This document shows, one piece after another, positions 53,922 through 61,932 of a DNA stretch of 64,000 nt (positions are counted from its first letter, which is position 1; each line of letters begins with the position of its first letter). The DNA is taken from contig NZ_CP126271.1 in assembly GCF_003234655.2 (NCBI RefSeq), forward strand, positions 1,054,001 to 1,118,000, given 5' to 3'. Both the position numbers and the translations under genes were made by a program. The notes below the pieces were generated by a model that worked only from the letters and a program-made list of their open reading frames with translations, was not told where the DNA came from and searched no databases. Source of the stretch: Curtobacterium sp. MCLR17_007 (lineage in GTDB: Bacteria; Actinomycetota; Actinomycetes; Actinomycetales; Microbacteriaceae).

Positions 53922-55288
53922 TGCGGTTCGGTGTCAACTACACCCCGTCGGTCGGCTGGTTCCACTCGTGGCTCGACTTCTCGGCCTCGGACACGGCGCG
54001 TGACCTCGAGGCGATCGCGTCGCTCGGCGCCGACCACGTGCGGGTCTTCCCGCTCTGGCCGGTCGTCCAGCCGAACCGCACCCTGATCCGGCAGCAGGCG
54101 CTCGACGACGTCGCCAGGGTGGTCGACATCGCGGCGTCGTTCGGCCTCGACGTCACGGTCGACGCCCTGCAGGGACACCTGTCGAGCTTCGACTTCCTGC
54201 CGTCCTGGCTCGACTCGTGGCACCGGCGCAACATGTTCACCGACCCGGACGTCGTCGCGTCGACCGCCGCGTACGTGCGAGCGCTCGCCGCAGCGGTGGC
54301 GGACCGGCCGAACCTGCTCGGGATCACCATCGGTAACGAGGTCAACCAGTTCGCGCACGCCCCGCACCCCTCACCGCACGCCATCACGGCCGAGCAGGGG
54401 CACACGTGGGCAGCGGCGATGGTCGCCGCGGCACGGTCCGGACTGGCGTCCGCTGGCCGGGAGGCCCCACTCGGCTCCGGCGCGGCGGCCGCGTCCGGCA
54501 ACGGGTCCCGCTCCGGGCCGCTCGTCACCGTCGCGCAGTACGACGCCGCCTGGTACGACGACGCCCAGCCCTTCGGGCCGGAGCACGCGGCCGACCACGG
54601 TGACGCCACCGTCACGCACTCATGGGTGTTCAACGGCGCGGCCGCCGTGCACGGAGCACTCGGTGCCGGGTCCGTCCGTCACGGCGAGTACCTGCTGCAG
54701 CTCGCCGCGGCCTGGAACCACGACGCCGCGCGGCCGAACTGGCTGCAGGAGGTCGGCGCCCCCACCAACGTCGTGCCCCTCGCCGACGCACCCGCGTTCA
54801 CGGAGCAGACCATCCGGCACGCGCTCGACGTGCAGCACCTGCTCGGGGTCACGTGGTGGTGCTCGCACGACGTCTCCCGCTCGCTCGCCGACTTCCCGGA
54901 GCTCGAGTACGACCTCGGCCTGCTCACGAACGAAGGCCGCGTGAAGCCGACGGGGGAGCGGTTCCGGGCGATGGCACGGGAGTTCGGCGGCAGCGATCGT
55001 CCTGCCCGGACCGCTCCGCACGTCGGCCTGGTCCTCGACGACGTCCGGCCCGACGGCACGCCTGCACCCGGCGTCCGTGCCGAGTGCGCCCCGGGCGGCC
55101 GGTTCGCCGCCGCCTGGCTCGCCCTCGCCGAGCAGCACGGTGTCGGCCCCCGGGTCGTCCTGCGATCGCGGCTCGCCGACACGGAGCTGCTCGCCGCCCG
55201 CGGGGTGACGAGCACGATGGACGTGCCCGCCGACACCGACGCCGCACACACCCCGATCTCGGTCGCGCACCCCGCGACCATGCCCTGA
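53921..55288 (+). CDS. Cytoplasmic GH5-like glycosidase (probable beta-mannosidase/mannanase type)
   Basis: 455 residues, no signal peptide. A TIM-barrel glycosidase of clan GH-A: it begins MRFGVNYTPSVGWFHSWLDF, has LGITIGNEVNQFAH with the acid/base Glu (about residue 138) and NWLQEVGAPTN with the nucleophile Glu (about 277), then WWCSHDVSRSLADFPELEYDLGLL. The last about 110 residues form a separate domain. Similar proteins are annotated as GH5 mannanases or hypothetical cellulases. Between an importer and an alpha-mannosidase, it probably attacks the core Man-beta-GlcNAc or beta-mannosides brought in by the importer. Confidence 0.8.
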   Translation: MRFGVNYTPSVGWFHSWLDFSASDTARDLEAIASLGADHVRVFPLWPVVQPNRTLIRQQALDDVARVVDIAASFGLDVTVDALQGHLSSFDFLPSWLDSWHRRNMFTDPDVVASTAAYVRALAAAVADRPNLLGITIGNEVNQFAHAPHPSPHAITAEQGHTWAAAMVAAARSGLASAGREAPLGSGAAAASGNGSRSGPLVTVAQYDAAWYDDAQPFGPEHAADHGDATVTHSWVFNGAAAVHGALGAGSVRHGEYLLQLAAAWNHDAARPNWLQEVGAPTNVVPLADAPAFTEQTIRHALDVQHLLGVTWWCSHDVSRSLADFPELEYDLGLLTNEGRVKPTGERFRAMAREFGGSDRPARTAPHVGLVLDDVRPDGTPAPGVRAECAPGGRFAAAWLALAEQHGVGPRVVLRSRLADTELLAARGVTSTMDVPADTDAAHTPISVAHPATMP

Positions 55289-55313
55289 TCCTCCCCAGCC
55301 CCCGGAAGGCACC

Positions 55314-58300
55314 ATGCACGACGACATCCCCCTGACCACCGGCCGCGCTCGACGGGTCCTCGACGAGCGGATCACCCCCGCGGTGCACGGTACGGCGACA
55401 CCGCTCGACGTGGCGTGGCACGAGCTCCCCGGCGAGCCGATCGCCCCCGTCGAGGGCCTCGCGCTGACGTTCGAGCCGTACGAGGTCGGCACGCCGTGGG
55501 GCGCCGCGTGGGGCACGACCTGGTTCCGGCTCTCCGGCACCGTCCCGGTCGCCTGGACCGGGCGACGTGTGGAGGCCGTCATCGACCTCGGGTTCGACAA
55601 GAACATGCCGGGCTTCCAGTGCGAGGGGCTGGTCTACCTGGCCGACGGCACGCCGGTGAAGTCGATCAACCCCCGCAACCAGTGGGTGCTCATCGCCGAA
55701 CAGGCAGTCGGCGGGGAGACCGTCGAGTTCTTCGTCGAGGCCGCATCCAACCCGGTGCTGCTCGACTACCACCCCTTCCTCGTGACGCAGGAGGGCGACA
55801 TCCAGACCTCGTCGTCGAAGCGGCTCTACACCTCGCGGCGGATGGACCTCGCCGTGTTCGAGTCCGAGGTGCACGAGCTCGCCCTCGACATCGACGTGCT
55901 GCTCGAGCTGCAGGAGGAACTGCCCCAGGGGCCGCGCCGCATGCGCATCCTGCAGGCCCTCGACGACGCGCTCGACGCCCTCGACCTGCAGCACATCGCC
56001 GAGACCGCGCCCGATGCCCGGGCCGCGCTCGTCGACGTGCTGGCCGCACCCGCCGAGGCCTCGGCGCACCGGATCTCCGCCGTCGGCCACGCGCACATCG
56101 ACTCCGCGTGGCTCTGGCCGGTGCGCGAGACGATCCGCAAGGTCGCGCGCACCACGTCGAGCATGACCGAGCTCATCGACCAGACCGACGACTTCCTCTA
56201 CGGCATGTCCAGCGCGCAGCAGTACGCCTGGATCAAGGAGCACCGCCCCGAGGTCTACGCCAAGGTCAAGGACGCCGTCGCCGCCGGCCGGTTCCTGCCG
56301 CTCGGCGGGATGTGGGTCGAGTCCGACACCGTGATGCCGACCGGCGAGAGCATCGTCCGGCAGTTCTCGCAGGGCCAGCGGTTCTTCGAGCGCGAGTTCG
56401 GCATCCGGCCCAAGGGCGTGTGGCTGCCCGACAGCTTCGGGTACTCGCCGGCGCTCCCGCAGCTGATGCGTCGCGCCGGCTTCGAGTGGTTCTTCACGCA
56501 GAAGATCTCGTGGAACCAGGTGAACAAGTTCCCGCACCACACGTTCCTGTGGGAGGGCATCGACGGGTCGCGGGTGTTCTCGCACTTCCCGTCGATGGAC
56601 ACCTACAACTCGCGGCTCTCCGGGTCCGAGGTCGCCAAGGCCTCGCGCCAGTTCCGCGAGAACCGTCTGGCGTCCGGGTCGATCGCCCCGGTCGGCTGGG
56701 GTGACGGCGGCGGTGGCACCACGCGCGAGATGACCGGCACCGCAGCACGGCTCGCTGACCTCGAGGGCAGCGCGCGCGTGACGTGGGAGCACCCGGACAC
56801 GTTCTTCGACCGGGCCCGGTCCGAGCTGGAGAACCCGCCCGTGTGGGTCGGCGAGCTCTACCTCGAGCTGCACCGCGCGACCCTGACCAGCCAGCACCAG
56901 ACCAAGCAGGGCAACCGCCGCAGCGAGCACCTGCTCGTCGAGGCCGAGCTCTGGGCAGCCACGGCCGCCGCCCGCACCGACTTCGCGTACCCGTACGACG
57001 AGCTCGACGCGCTGTGGCAGCAGGTCCTGCTGCAGCAGTTCCACGACATCCTGCCGGGTACCTCGATCGCCTGGGTGCACCGCGAAGCGGTGGCGAAGTA
57101 CGCCGAGGTGGCGAACCGCCTGGAGGCTCTCATCGCCGCCGCCCTGTCGGCACTCGCCGGTCACGGGGACCGGACCGTCGTGGTGAACCCGGCCCCGACC
57201 CTCCAGTCCGGCGCCCCCGCGCTCGGCTCGACGCTCGCGACCGACGTCGCGGACGCGACCCCTGTCGCGCTCGCCGACGCGGACGGCGGGTTCGTGCTCA
57301 CCAACGACCTCGTCCGCATCGTCATCGACGGCCGCGGACTCGTCACCAGCGCGGTCGACCTGAGCACCGGACGCGACGCGATCGCCCCCGACCAGGTCGC
57401 CAACCTGCTGCAGCTGCACCAGGACTTCCCGAACATGTGGGACGCGTGGGACGTCGACCGGTACTACCGCAACCGGGTCGAGGACCTGGTCGACGTCACC
57501 AGCCTGACGGGTTCCGTCGACGCGGACGGCACGGCGCGGGTCGTCGTGTCACGCGCGTTCGGGTCGTCGACGCTCGAGCAGCGGATCACCCTCGCTCCCG
57601 GCTCCCGGACGCTCGAGTTCGCGCAGACGACCGACTGGCACGAGACCGAGAAGTTCCTCAAGGTGGCGTTCCCGCTCGACGTCCGCGCCGAGCACACGCT
57701 CGCCGAGACCCAGTTCGGCGCGCAGAAGCGGGTGACCCACACGAACACCTCGTGGGAGGCAGCGAAGTTCGAGACCTCGATGCACCGCTACGTCCTGGCC
57801 GAGGAGCCGGGCTTCGGCGTCGCGCTCGTGAACGACTCGATCCACGGCTTCGACGTCACGCGCGACGCCGTCGACGGCCACGTCACGACGACCATCCGGC
57901 TGTCGCTGCTGCGGGCACCGCGGTTCCCGGACCCGGAGACCGACCAGGGCACGCAGACGCACCGGTACGGCATGGTGATCGGCACGGACGTCGTCGGGGC
58001 CACGACCGCGGGCATCCTGATGAACACCGCGTCACGCACGGTCACGGGCGATGCGGCGTTCGCACCGCTCGTGCAGGCCTCCGGCGACGTGGTCGTGTCG
58101 AGCGTGAAGCTCGCCGACGACCGTTCCGGCGACCTGGTCGTCCGCGTCTACGAGCCCGCCGGACGCCGGGGGACCGGTGGCCTGGCGGTCGACGGGCCCT
58201 TCGGTGCGCCGGTGGAGGTGACCCTGCTCGAGGAGCCGGACGCCGCGCTGCCCGGTGTCGCCGCCGTCACCGACGGGGTCGCCGCGTTCGCCGTGGACGC

Positions 58301-58337
58301 CTTCGAGGTCCGCACCTTCCGCTTCCCGCGGAGCTGA
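55314..58337 (+). CDS. Alpha-mannosidase (GH38)
   Basis: 1007 residues, intracellular, ATG behind GGAAGG. Removes terminal alpha-mannose residues. N-terminal domain to about 250; catalytic part begins AVGHAHIDSAWLWPVRETIRK (zinc ligands His and Asp, about residue 260) and GVWLPDSFGYSPALPQLMRRAGFEWFFTQKISWNQ with the nucleophile Asp (about 372) and third metal ligand QQFHDILPGTSIAW at about 577. C-terminal beta domains complete it. Length equals the bacterial family. With the importer and Endo-H-type gene it fits degradation of high-mannose N-glycans. Confidence 0.95.
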   Translation: MHDDIPLTTGRARRVLDERITPAVHGTATPLDVAWHELPGEPIAPVEGLALTFEPYEVGTPWGAAWGTTWFRLSGTVPVAWTGRRVEAVIDLGFDKNMPGFQCEGLVYLADGTPVKSINPRNQWVLIAEQAVGGETVEFFVEAASNPVLLDYHPFLVTQEGDIQTSSSKRLYTSRRMDLAVFESEVHELALDIDVLLELQEELPQGPRRMRILQALDDALDALDLQHIAETAPDARAALVDVLAAPAEASAHRISAVGHAHIDSAWLWPVRETIRKVARTTSSMTELIDQTDDFLYGMSSAQQYAWIKEHRPEVYAKVKDAVAAGRFLPLGGMWVESDTVMPTGESIVRQFSQGQRFFEREFGIRPKGVWLPDSFGYSPALPQLMRRAGFEWFFTQKISWNQVNKFPHHTFLWEGIDGSRVFSHFPSMDTYNSRLSGSEVAKASRQFRENRLASGSIAPVGWGDGGGGTTREMTGTAARLADLEGSARVTWEHPDTFFDRARSELENPPVWVGELYLELHRATLTSQHQTKQGNRRSEHLLVEAELWAATAAARTDFAYPYDELDALWQQVLLQQFHDILPGTSIAWVHREAVAKYAEVANRLEALIAAALSALAGHGDRTVVVNPAPTLQSGAPALGSTLATDVADATPVALADADGGFVLTNDLVRIVIDGRGLVTSAVDLSTGRDAIAPDQVANLLQLHQDFPNMWDAWDVDRYYRNRVEDLVDVTSLTGSVDADGTARVVVSRAFGSSTLEQRITLAPGSRTLEFAQTTDWHETEKFLKVAFPLDVRAEHTLAETQFGAQKRVTHTNTSWEAAKFETSMHRYVLAEEPGFGVALVNDSIHGFDVTRDAVDGHVTTTIRLSLLRAPRFPDPETDQGTQTHRYGMVIGTDVVGATTAGILMNTASRTVTGDAAFAPLVQASGDVVVSSVKLADDRSGDLVVRVYEPAGRRGTGGLAVDGPFGAPVEVTLLEEPDAALPGVAAVTDGVAAFAVDAFEVRTFRFPRS

Positions 58338-58341
58338 GACG

Positions 58342-58376
58342 CCCGCCGCCGGGACCTCGGGTGTCCCGGCGGCGGG
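58342..58376 (+). terminator. Terminator after the alpha-mannosidase gene
   Basis: A perfect 14-bp stem (CCCGCCGCCGGGAC and its complement) with a 7-base loop, 4 bases after the stop. A second 10-bp hairpin (58379-58400) follows at once. Confidence 0.8.
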
Positions 58377-58447
58377 TCCCGGACGACGGTCGTCGTCCGG
58401 TCCGGGCGGCGACCGTCGTCCGGTTCCGTCACTCGACGAGGAGTGTC

Positions 58448-59431
58448 ATGAAGCAGTCCATGAAGATCGGGATCGTCGCGGCGATCGTCGCGATGGTCGC
58501 CGTACCGCTGGTGCCGTCGGCCGCGTCCGCGGCGCCGGCCGGGGCATCGTCCGCAGGGGTGTCGTCCGCCGGGAAGTCCCCGGGGAAGGGGCACGGCCAC
58601 GGGCACGGCCACCCGGGGCACCCGCATGTGCGGGCGACGAAGTCCGGGCCGACGAGCATCGCCTACGTCGAGGTCAACAACGACCAGCTGTCGAACGTCG
58701 GCCGGTACACGTTGGCGAACGGCGCGAACGCGTTCGACGTGGCGATCATCTTCGCCGCGAACATCAACTGGGACGGCTCGAAGGCGGTCCTGTCGAACAA
58801 CGAGAACGTCCAGGCGACGCTCGACGCCGCGGCGACGCAGATCCGGCCGCTGCAGGCGAAGGGCATCAAGGTGTCGCTGTCGGTCCTCGGCAACCACCAG
58901 GGCGCCGGCATCGCGAACTTCACCTCGCAGGCCGCCGCCGCCGACTTCGCGTCCCAGGTCGCGGCGACGGTGGGCAAGTACGGGTTGGACGGCGTCGACC
59001 TCGACGACGAGTACTCCGACTACGGCACGAACGGCACCGCGCAGCCGAACGACCAGTCGATCGGGTGGCTGGTCAGCGCGCTGCGGGCGGACATGCCCGG
59101 CAAGCTCATCTCGTTCTACGACATCGGCCCGGCGTCCTCGTCGCTGTCGACGTCGAGCGCGGCCGTCGGGTCGAAGCTGGACTACGCCTGGAACCCGTAC
59201 TACGGCACGTACTCGGCGCCGTCGATCCCGGGGCTGCCGAAGTCGAAGCTGTCCGCTGCGGCCGTGGACATCCAGAACACCCCGCAGGCCACCGCCGTGT
59301 CGCTCGCGCAGCGGACGAAGTCGGACGGGTACGGCGTCTTCATGACGTACAACCTGCCCGACGGTGACGTCTCGCCGTACGTGTCCTCGTTCACCAAGGT
59401 GCTGTACGGGCAGTCCGCCGTCTACCGGTAG
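58448..59431 (+). CDS. Secreted endo-beta-N-acetylglucosaminidase (Endo H-like, GH18)
   Basis: 327 residues. Signal peptide (KIGIVAAIVAMVAVPLVPSAASA), then a His/Gly-rich linker (GHGHGHGHPGHPH) and a GH18 barrel. The DxxDxDxE active site reads DGVDLDDEYSDYG with the catalytic Glu at about 188; the following Tyr-Asp-Tyr pattern and ISFYDIGPASSS match Endo H. This enzyme cuts the chitobiose core of high-mannose N-glycans outside the cell and would release the glycan for the importer upstream. The ATG is preceded by GAGGAG. Terminator hairpins lie between it and the operon, so it may have its own promoter or read-through expression. Confidence 0.92.
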   Translation: MKQSMKIGIVAAIVAMVAVPLVPSAASAAPAGASSAGVSSAGKSPGKGHGHGHGHPGHPHVRATKSGPTSIAYVEVNNDQLSNVGRYTLANGANAFDVAIIFAANINWDGSKAVLSNNENVQATLDAAATQIRPLQAKGIKVSLSVLGNHQGAGIANFTSQAAAADFASQVAATVGKYGLDGVDLDDEYSDYGTNGTAQPNDQSIGWLVSALRADMPGKLISFYDIGPASSSLSTSSAAVGSKLDYAWNPYYGTYSAPSIPGLPKSKLSAAAVDIQNTPQATAVSLAQRTKSDGYGVFMTYNLPDGDVSPYVSSFTKVLYGQSAVYR

Positions 59432-59518
59432 CGCGGCTGCGTGTGGGGCGGCTGCGTGTCGCGCGGTCGGTCGTGCTCGCGCCGCTCCGGGTGATCCTCA
59501 CGCCGCTCCGTGCGGTGC

Positions 59519-59758
59519 GCGGTTGATGGCCCCGTGCGAGGTTGTTTCCTCGCGCGGGGCGATCAACCTCGCACGTGGCAGCAACCTCGCACGGTGCGGC
59601 CCGCGCACGGGGCGATCAACCTCGCACGTGGCAGCAACCTCGCACGGTGCGGCCCGCGCACGGGGCGATCAACCTCGCACGTGGCAGCAACCTCGCACGG
59701 TGCGGCCCGCGCACGGGGCGATCAACCTCGCACGTGGCAGCAACCTCGCACGGTGCGG
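59519..59758. repeat. 53-bp perfect tandem array of CAACCTCGCAC elements
   Basis: Four copies of a 53-base unit at exact spacing (GATCAACC at 59561, 59614, 59667 and 59720), each containing two CAACCTCGCAC boxes, eight in all. A shortened inverted copy (GGTTGATGGCCCCG, then GTGCGAGGTTG) lies at 59521-59544, so array and inverted copy could fold together. It occupies the gene-free 59432-59771 interval; the part before 59519 holds nothing recognisable. Confidence 0.95.
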
Positions 59759-59759
59759 G

Positions 59760-59765
59760 TACGGT
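59760..59765 (+). promoter_or_regulatory. Leaderless-type -10 box (TACGGT) abutting the 53-bp array
   Basis: TACGGT ends 6 bases before the GTG at 59772 and begins one or two bases after the last repeat unit. Confidence 0.6.
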
Positions 59766-59771
59766 GCTCGT

Positions 59772-60650
59772 GTGGACGACGACTCGGTTGACGCGGTGGT
59801 CTGGGCCCGGGAGGTCCTCGCCGAGCAGGGGACCGACGTCCTCGGCGTCGAGCAGATCCGGCAGCGCGCGTGGAGCACCGTCTGGCGCGTCACGACCAGT
59901 GACGGCGACCACTATCTGAAGACCGCGCCCGACGGGGTCGCTGCCGAACCCGCGGTCCTCCGGATCCTGGCGCTCCACGGGGTCCCGCACGTGCAGCACC
60001 CCGTCGCGGTGCAGGGCAACCACGTCCTGCTGCCCGACGGCGGCCCGATCGTCCGGCTGTCCGACGCAGTGTCGCGCGACGCGGCCTGGCTCGACGTGAT
60101 GCGCCACTATGCCGAGGTGCAGTGGGCCACCGAGCCCGCCGCGGCCGACGACCTGGTCCGTGCCGGGGTGCCCGACGTGCGCCTGGGGGTGCTGCCCGAC
60201 GTCGCAACGGCGCTGGTGGACCGGTGGGCGCCCGAGGTCAGTGCGGCGCTGCCGATGCTCGGGGATGCCGCCGCCGAACTCGACGAGCTGCTGCCGATGG
60301 CGACCGTCGAGCACGGCGACCTGCACACGGGGAACGCCTTCGCGCGGGAAGCCGTGCCGTTCGACTGGGGTGATGCGTGCGTCTCGCATCCGTTCTGCAG
60401 CCTGCTCGTCGCCGGTCGTGAGGACGTGCCCGGCGCGGTCGACGCGTACCTGGAGACCTTCTTCGACGAACCGGGCGTCGGTGACGACCCGGACGTGCAG
60501 CACCTGGTCGGGCTCGCTACCACCCTCGGTGTCGTCCCGCGGGTCCTGAGCTGGCAGCGGGCCATCGATGCGTCCGGCGACGCGATGCCGACCGACTACC
60601 GGACAGCGCCGCGCGACTGGCTGCTGACCCTCGTCGGTCAGGAGCGCTGA
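59772..60650 (+). CDS. APH-family phosphotransferase
   Basis: 292 residues, GTG start. The kinase fold is reduced: QRAWSTVWRVTTSDGDHYLKTAPDG carries the ATP-binding Lys, VEHGDLHTGN is the catalytic loop (HGDxxxxN) and PFDWGDACVSHPF the metal-binding Asp motif. Aminoglycoside/choline-kinase-like proteins of this type phosphorylate small molecules; a resistance role cannot be assumed. The start abuts the 53-bp repeat array and has TACGGT 6 bases upstream, so the array probably lies within its promoter region. Confidence 0.85.
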   Translation: MDDDSVDAVVWAREVLAEQGTDVLGVEQIRQRAWSTVWRVTTSDGDHYLKTAPDGVAAEPAVLRILALHGVPHVQHPVAVQGNHVLLPDGGPIVRLSDAVSRDAAWLDVMRHYAEVQWATEPAAADDLVRAGVPDVRLGVLPDVATALVDRWAPEVSAALPMLGDAAAELDELLPMATVEHGDLHTGNAFAREAVPFDWGDACVSHPFCSLLVAGREDVPGAVDAYLETFFDEPGVGDDPDVQHLVGLATTLGVVPRVLSWQRAIDASGDAMPTDYRTAPRDWLLTLVGQER

Positions 60651-60654
60651 GGAC

Positions 60655-60942
60655 GTGGAGCTGACCTTCCGCACGAGCGTGATCGAGTGGCGCGGACCCG
60701 CGCCGTTCTTCTTCGCGCCGGTGGCCGACGACGTCGCCGACCTGATCGCCGAGCTCGCCCCGTCGCTGACCTACGGCTGGGGCGTCATCCCCGTCGGGGT
60801 CCAGATCGGTCGGACCCGTTGGACGACGTCGCTGTTCCCGAAGGACGGCGGGTACCTCGTGCCGCTCCGTGCCGCCGAGCGGCGGGGCGAGGGGGTCGGC
60901 CTGGGCGACGAGGTCGAGGTGACCCTGACGCTCGACGCCTGA
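60655..60942 (+). CDS. DUF1905 domain protein
   Basis: 95 residues, GTG start four bases after the phosphotransferase stop. MELTFRTSVIEWRGPAPFFFAPV, GWGVIPVGVQIGRTRWTTSLFPKDGGYLVPLR and a C-terminal DEVEVTLTLDA cover the whole DUF1905 fold, a small beta barrel often fused to YdeI-type domains. Function unknown. Probably co-transcribed with the phosphotransferase. Ends 3 bases from the convergent epimerase gene. Confidence 0.85.
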   Translation: MELTFRTSVIEWRGPAPFFFAPVADDVADLIAELAPSLTYGWGVIPVGVQIGRTRWTTSLFPKDGGYLVPLRAAERRGEGVGLGDEVEVTLTLDA

Positions 60943-60945
60943 GCG

Positions 60946-61932
60946 TCACACCTGGTACCGGCGCGAGGCCGGTCGGTCCCGCAGCCACGCCCACGTGCGC
61001 GCCAGCCCGTCCTCGAGGGTGACCTGCGGCGCCCACCCGGTCAGGGACCGCACGAGGCTGTTGTCGGACAGCAGCCGGTCCACCTCGCTGGCCTCCGGGC
61101 GGAGCCGTGCGTCGTCCACGACCACGCGCGCCCGCCGCCCGCTCACCGCGACGAGCATCTCGGCGAGCGCACCGATCGAGACCTCGGAGCCGGTGCCGAG
61201 GTTGCACGTCCGCCCGATGGCAGCGTCGGAGGCGCCGATGGCCAGGAAGCCCTCGACTGTGTCGGTCACGTACGTGAAGTCGCGCGTCGGGGTCGTCGAG
61301 CCCAGGCGGATGACGTCCGACCCGGCCGCGAGCTGCTCGAGCACGGCGGGGATCACCGCGCGGGCGCTCTGCCGCGGGCCGTAGGTGTTGAACGGGCGGC
61401 ACACGGCGACGGGCGTGCCGAACGCCGCGTGGTACGACAGCACCATCGCGTCCGCCGCGATCTTCGACGCCGAGTACGGCGACTGCGGCTGCGCCGGGTG
61501 CGACTCGTCCATCGGCACACGCAGGGCGCTGCCGTACGTCTCCGAGGTCGACGTGTGCACCATCCGCGCGCCGTGACGCCGGCACGCCGCGACGACGTTG
61601 TGCGACCCGACCACGTTCGTCTGCACGTAGGACTCGGGCGCGACGTACGAGTACGGGATCCCGATCAGCGCCGCCAGGTGGAACACGGTGTCGGTCCCGG
61701 CGACGGCCTGGTCGACCAGGAACGGGTCGCGGACGTCGCCCGCGAGCACCTCGACGCGTGGGTCGTCGAGGTACGGCGCGAGGTTGCCGGCCTCGCCGTA
61801 CGGCTTGTAGTGGCACAGGGCACGGACCCGCGCGCCCCGGTCGACGAGGGCGTCGACGAGCGCGGACCCGATGAAGCCCTCGGCTCCGGTGACGAGGACG
61901 CGGCGGCCCTCCCAGTGGTCGTCGTGCATCAT
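60946..61932 (-). CDS. NAD-dependent 4,6-dehydratase of the LegB/PglF type
   Basis: 328 residues. Extended SDR: VTGAEGFIGSALVDALVDRGARVRALCHY (GxxGxxG), AALIGIPYSYVAPESYVQTNVVGSHNVVAACRRHGARMVHTSTSETYG, then the catalytic SPYSASKIAADAMVLSYHAAFGTPVAVCRPFNTYGPRQSARAVIPAVLEQL. This pattern is characteristic of LegB-like UDP-GlcNAc 4,6-dehydratases, the entry to legionaminic acid and bacillosamine. It may supply the substrate of the neuB/neuA operon, although the loci are 37 kb apart. ATGA overlap with the upstream MurG-like gene; GGAAGGA site supports MMHDD as start. Confidence 0.85.
   Translation of the reverse strand: MMHDDHWEGRRVLVTGAEGFIGSALVDALVDRGARVRALCHYKPYGEAGNLAPYLDDPRVEVLAGDVRDPFLVDQAVAGTDTVFHLAALIGIPYSYVAPESYVQTNVVGSHNVVAACRRHGARMVHTSTSETYGSALRVPMDESHPAQPQSPYSASKIAADAMVLSYHAAFGTPVAVCRPFNTYGPRQSARAVIPAVLEQLAAGSDVIRLGSTTPTRDFTYVTDTVEGFLAIGASDAAIGRTCNLGTGSEVSIGALAEMLVAVSGRRARVVVDDARLRPEASEVDRLLSDNSLVRSLTGWAPQVTLEDGLARTWAWLRDRPASRRYQV

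Noticed and set aside
59519..59758. CRISPR array or coding repeat
   Set aside because: The units are contiguous and identical with no spacers. A frame runs through it but the 53-bp period would change frame every unit and the translation is low complexity.
59772..60650. Aminoglycoside resistance gene
   Set aside because: APH fold only; no specificity residues recognised and the context does not suggest resistance.
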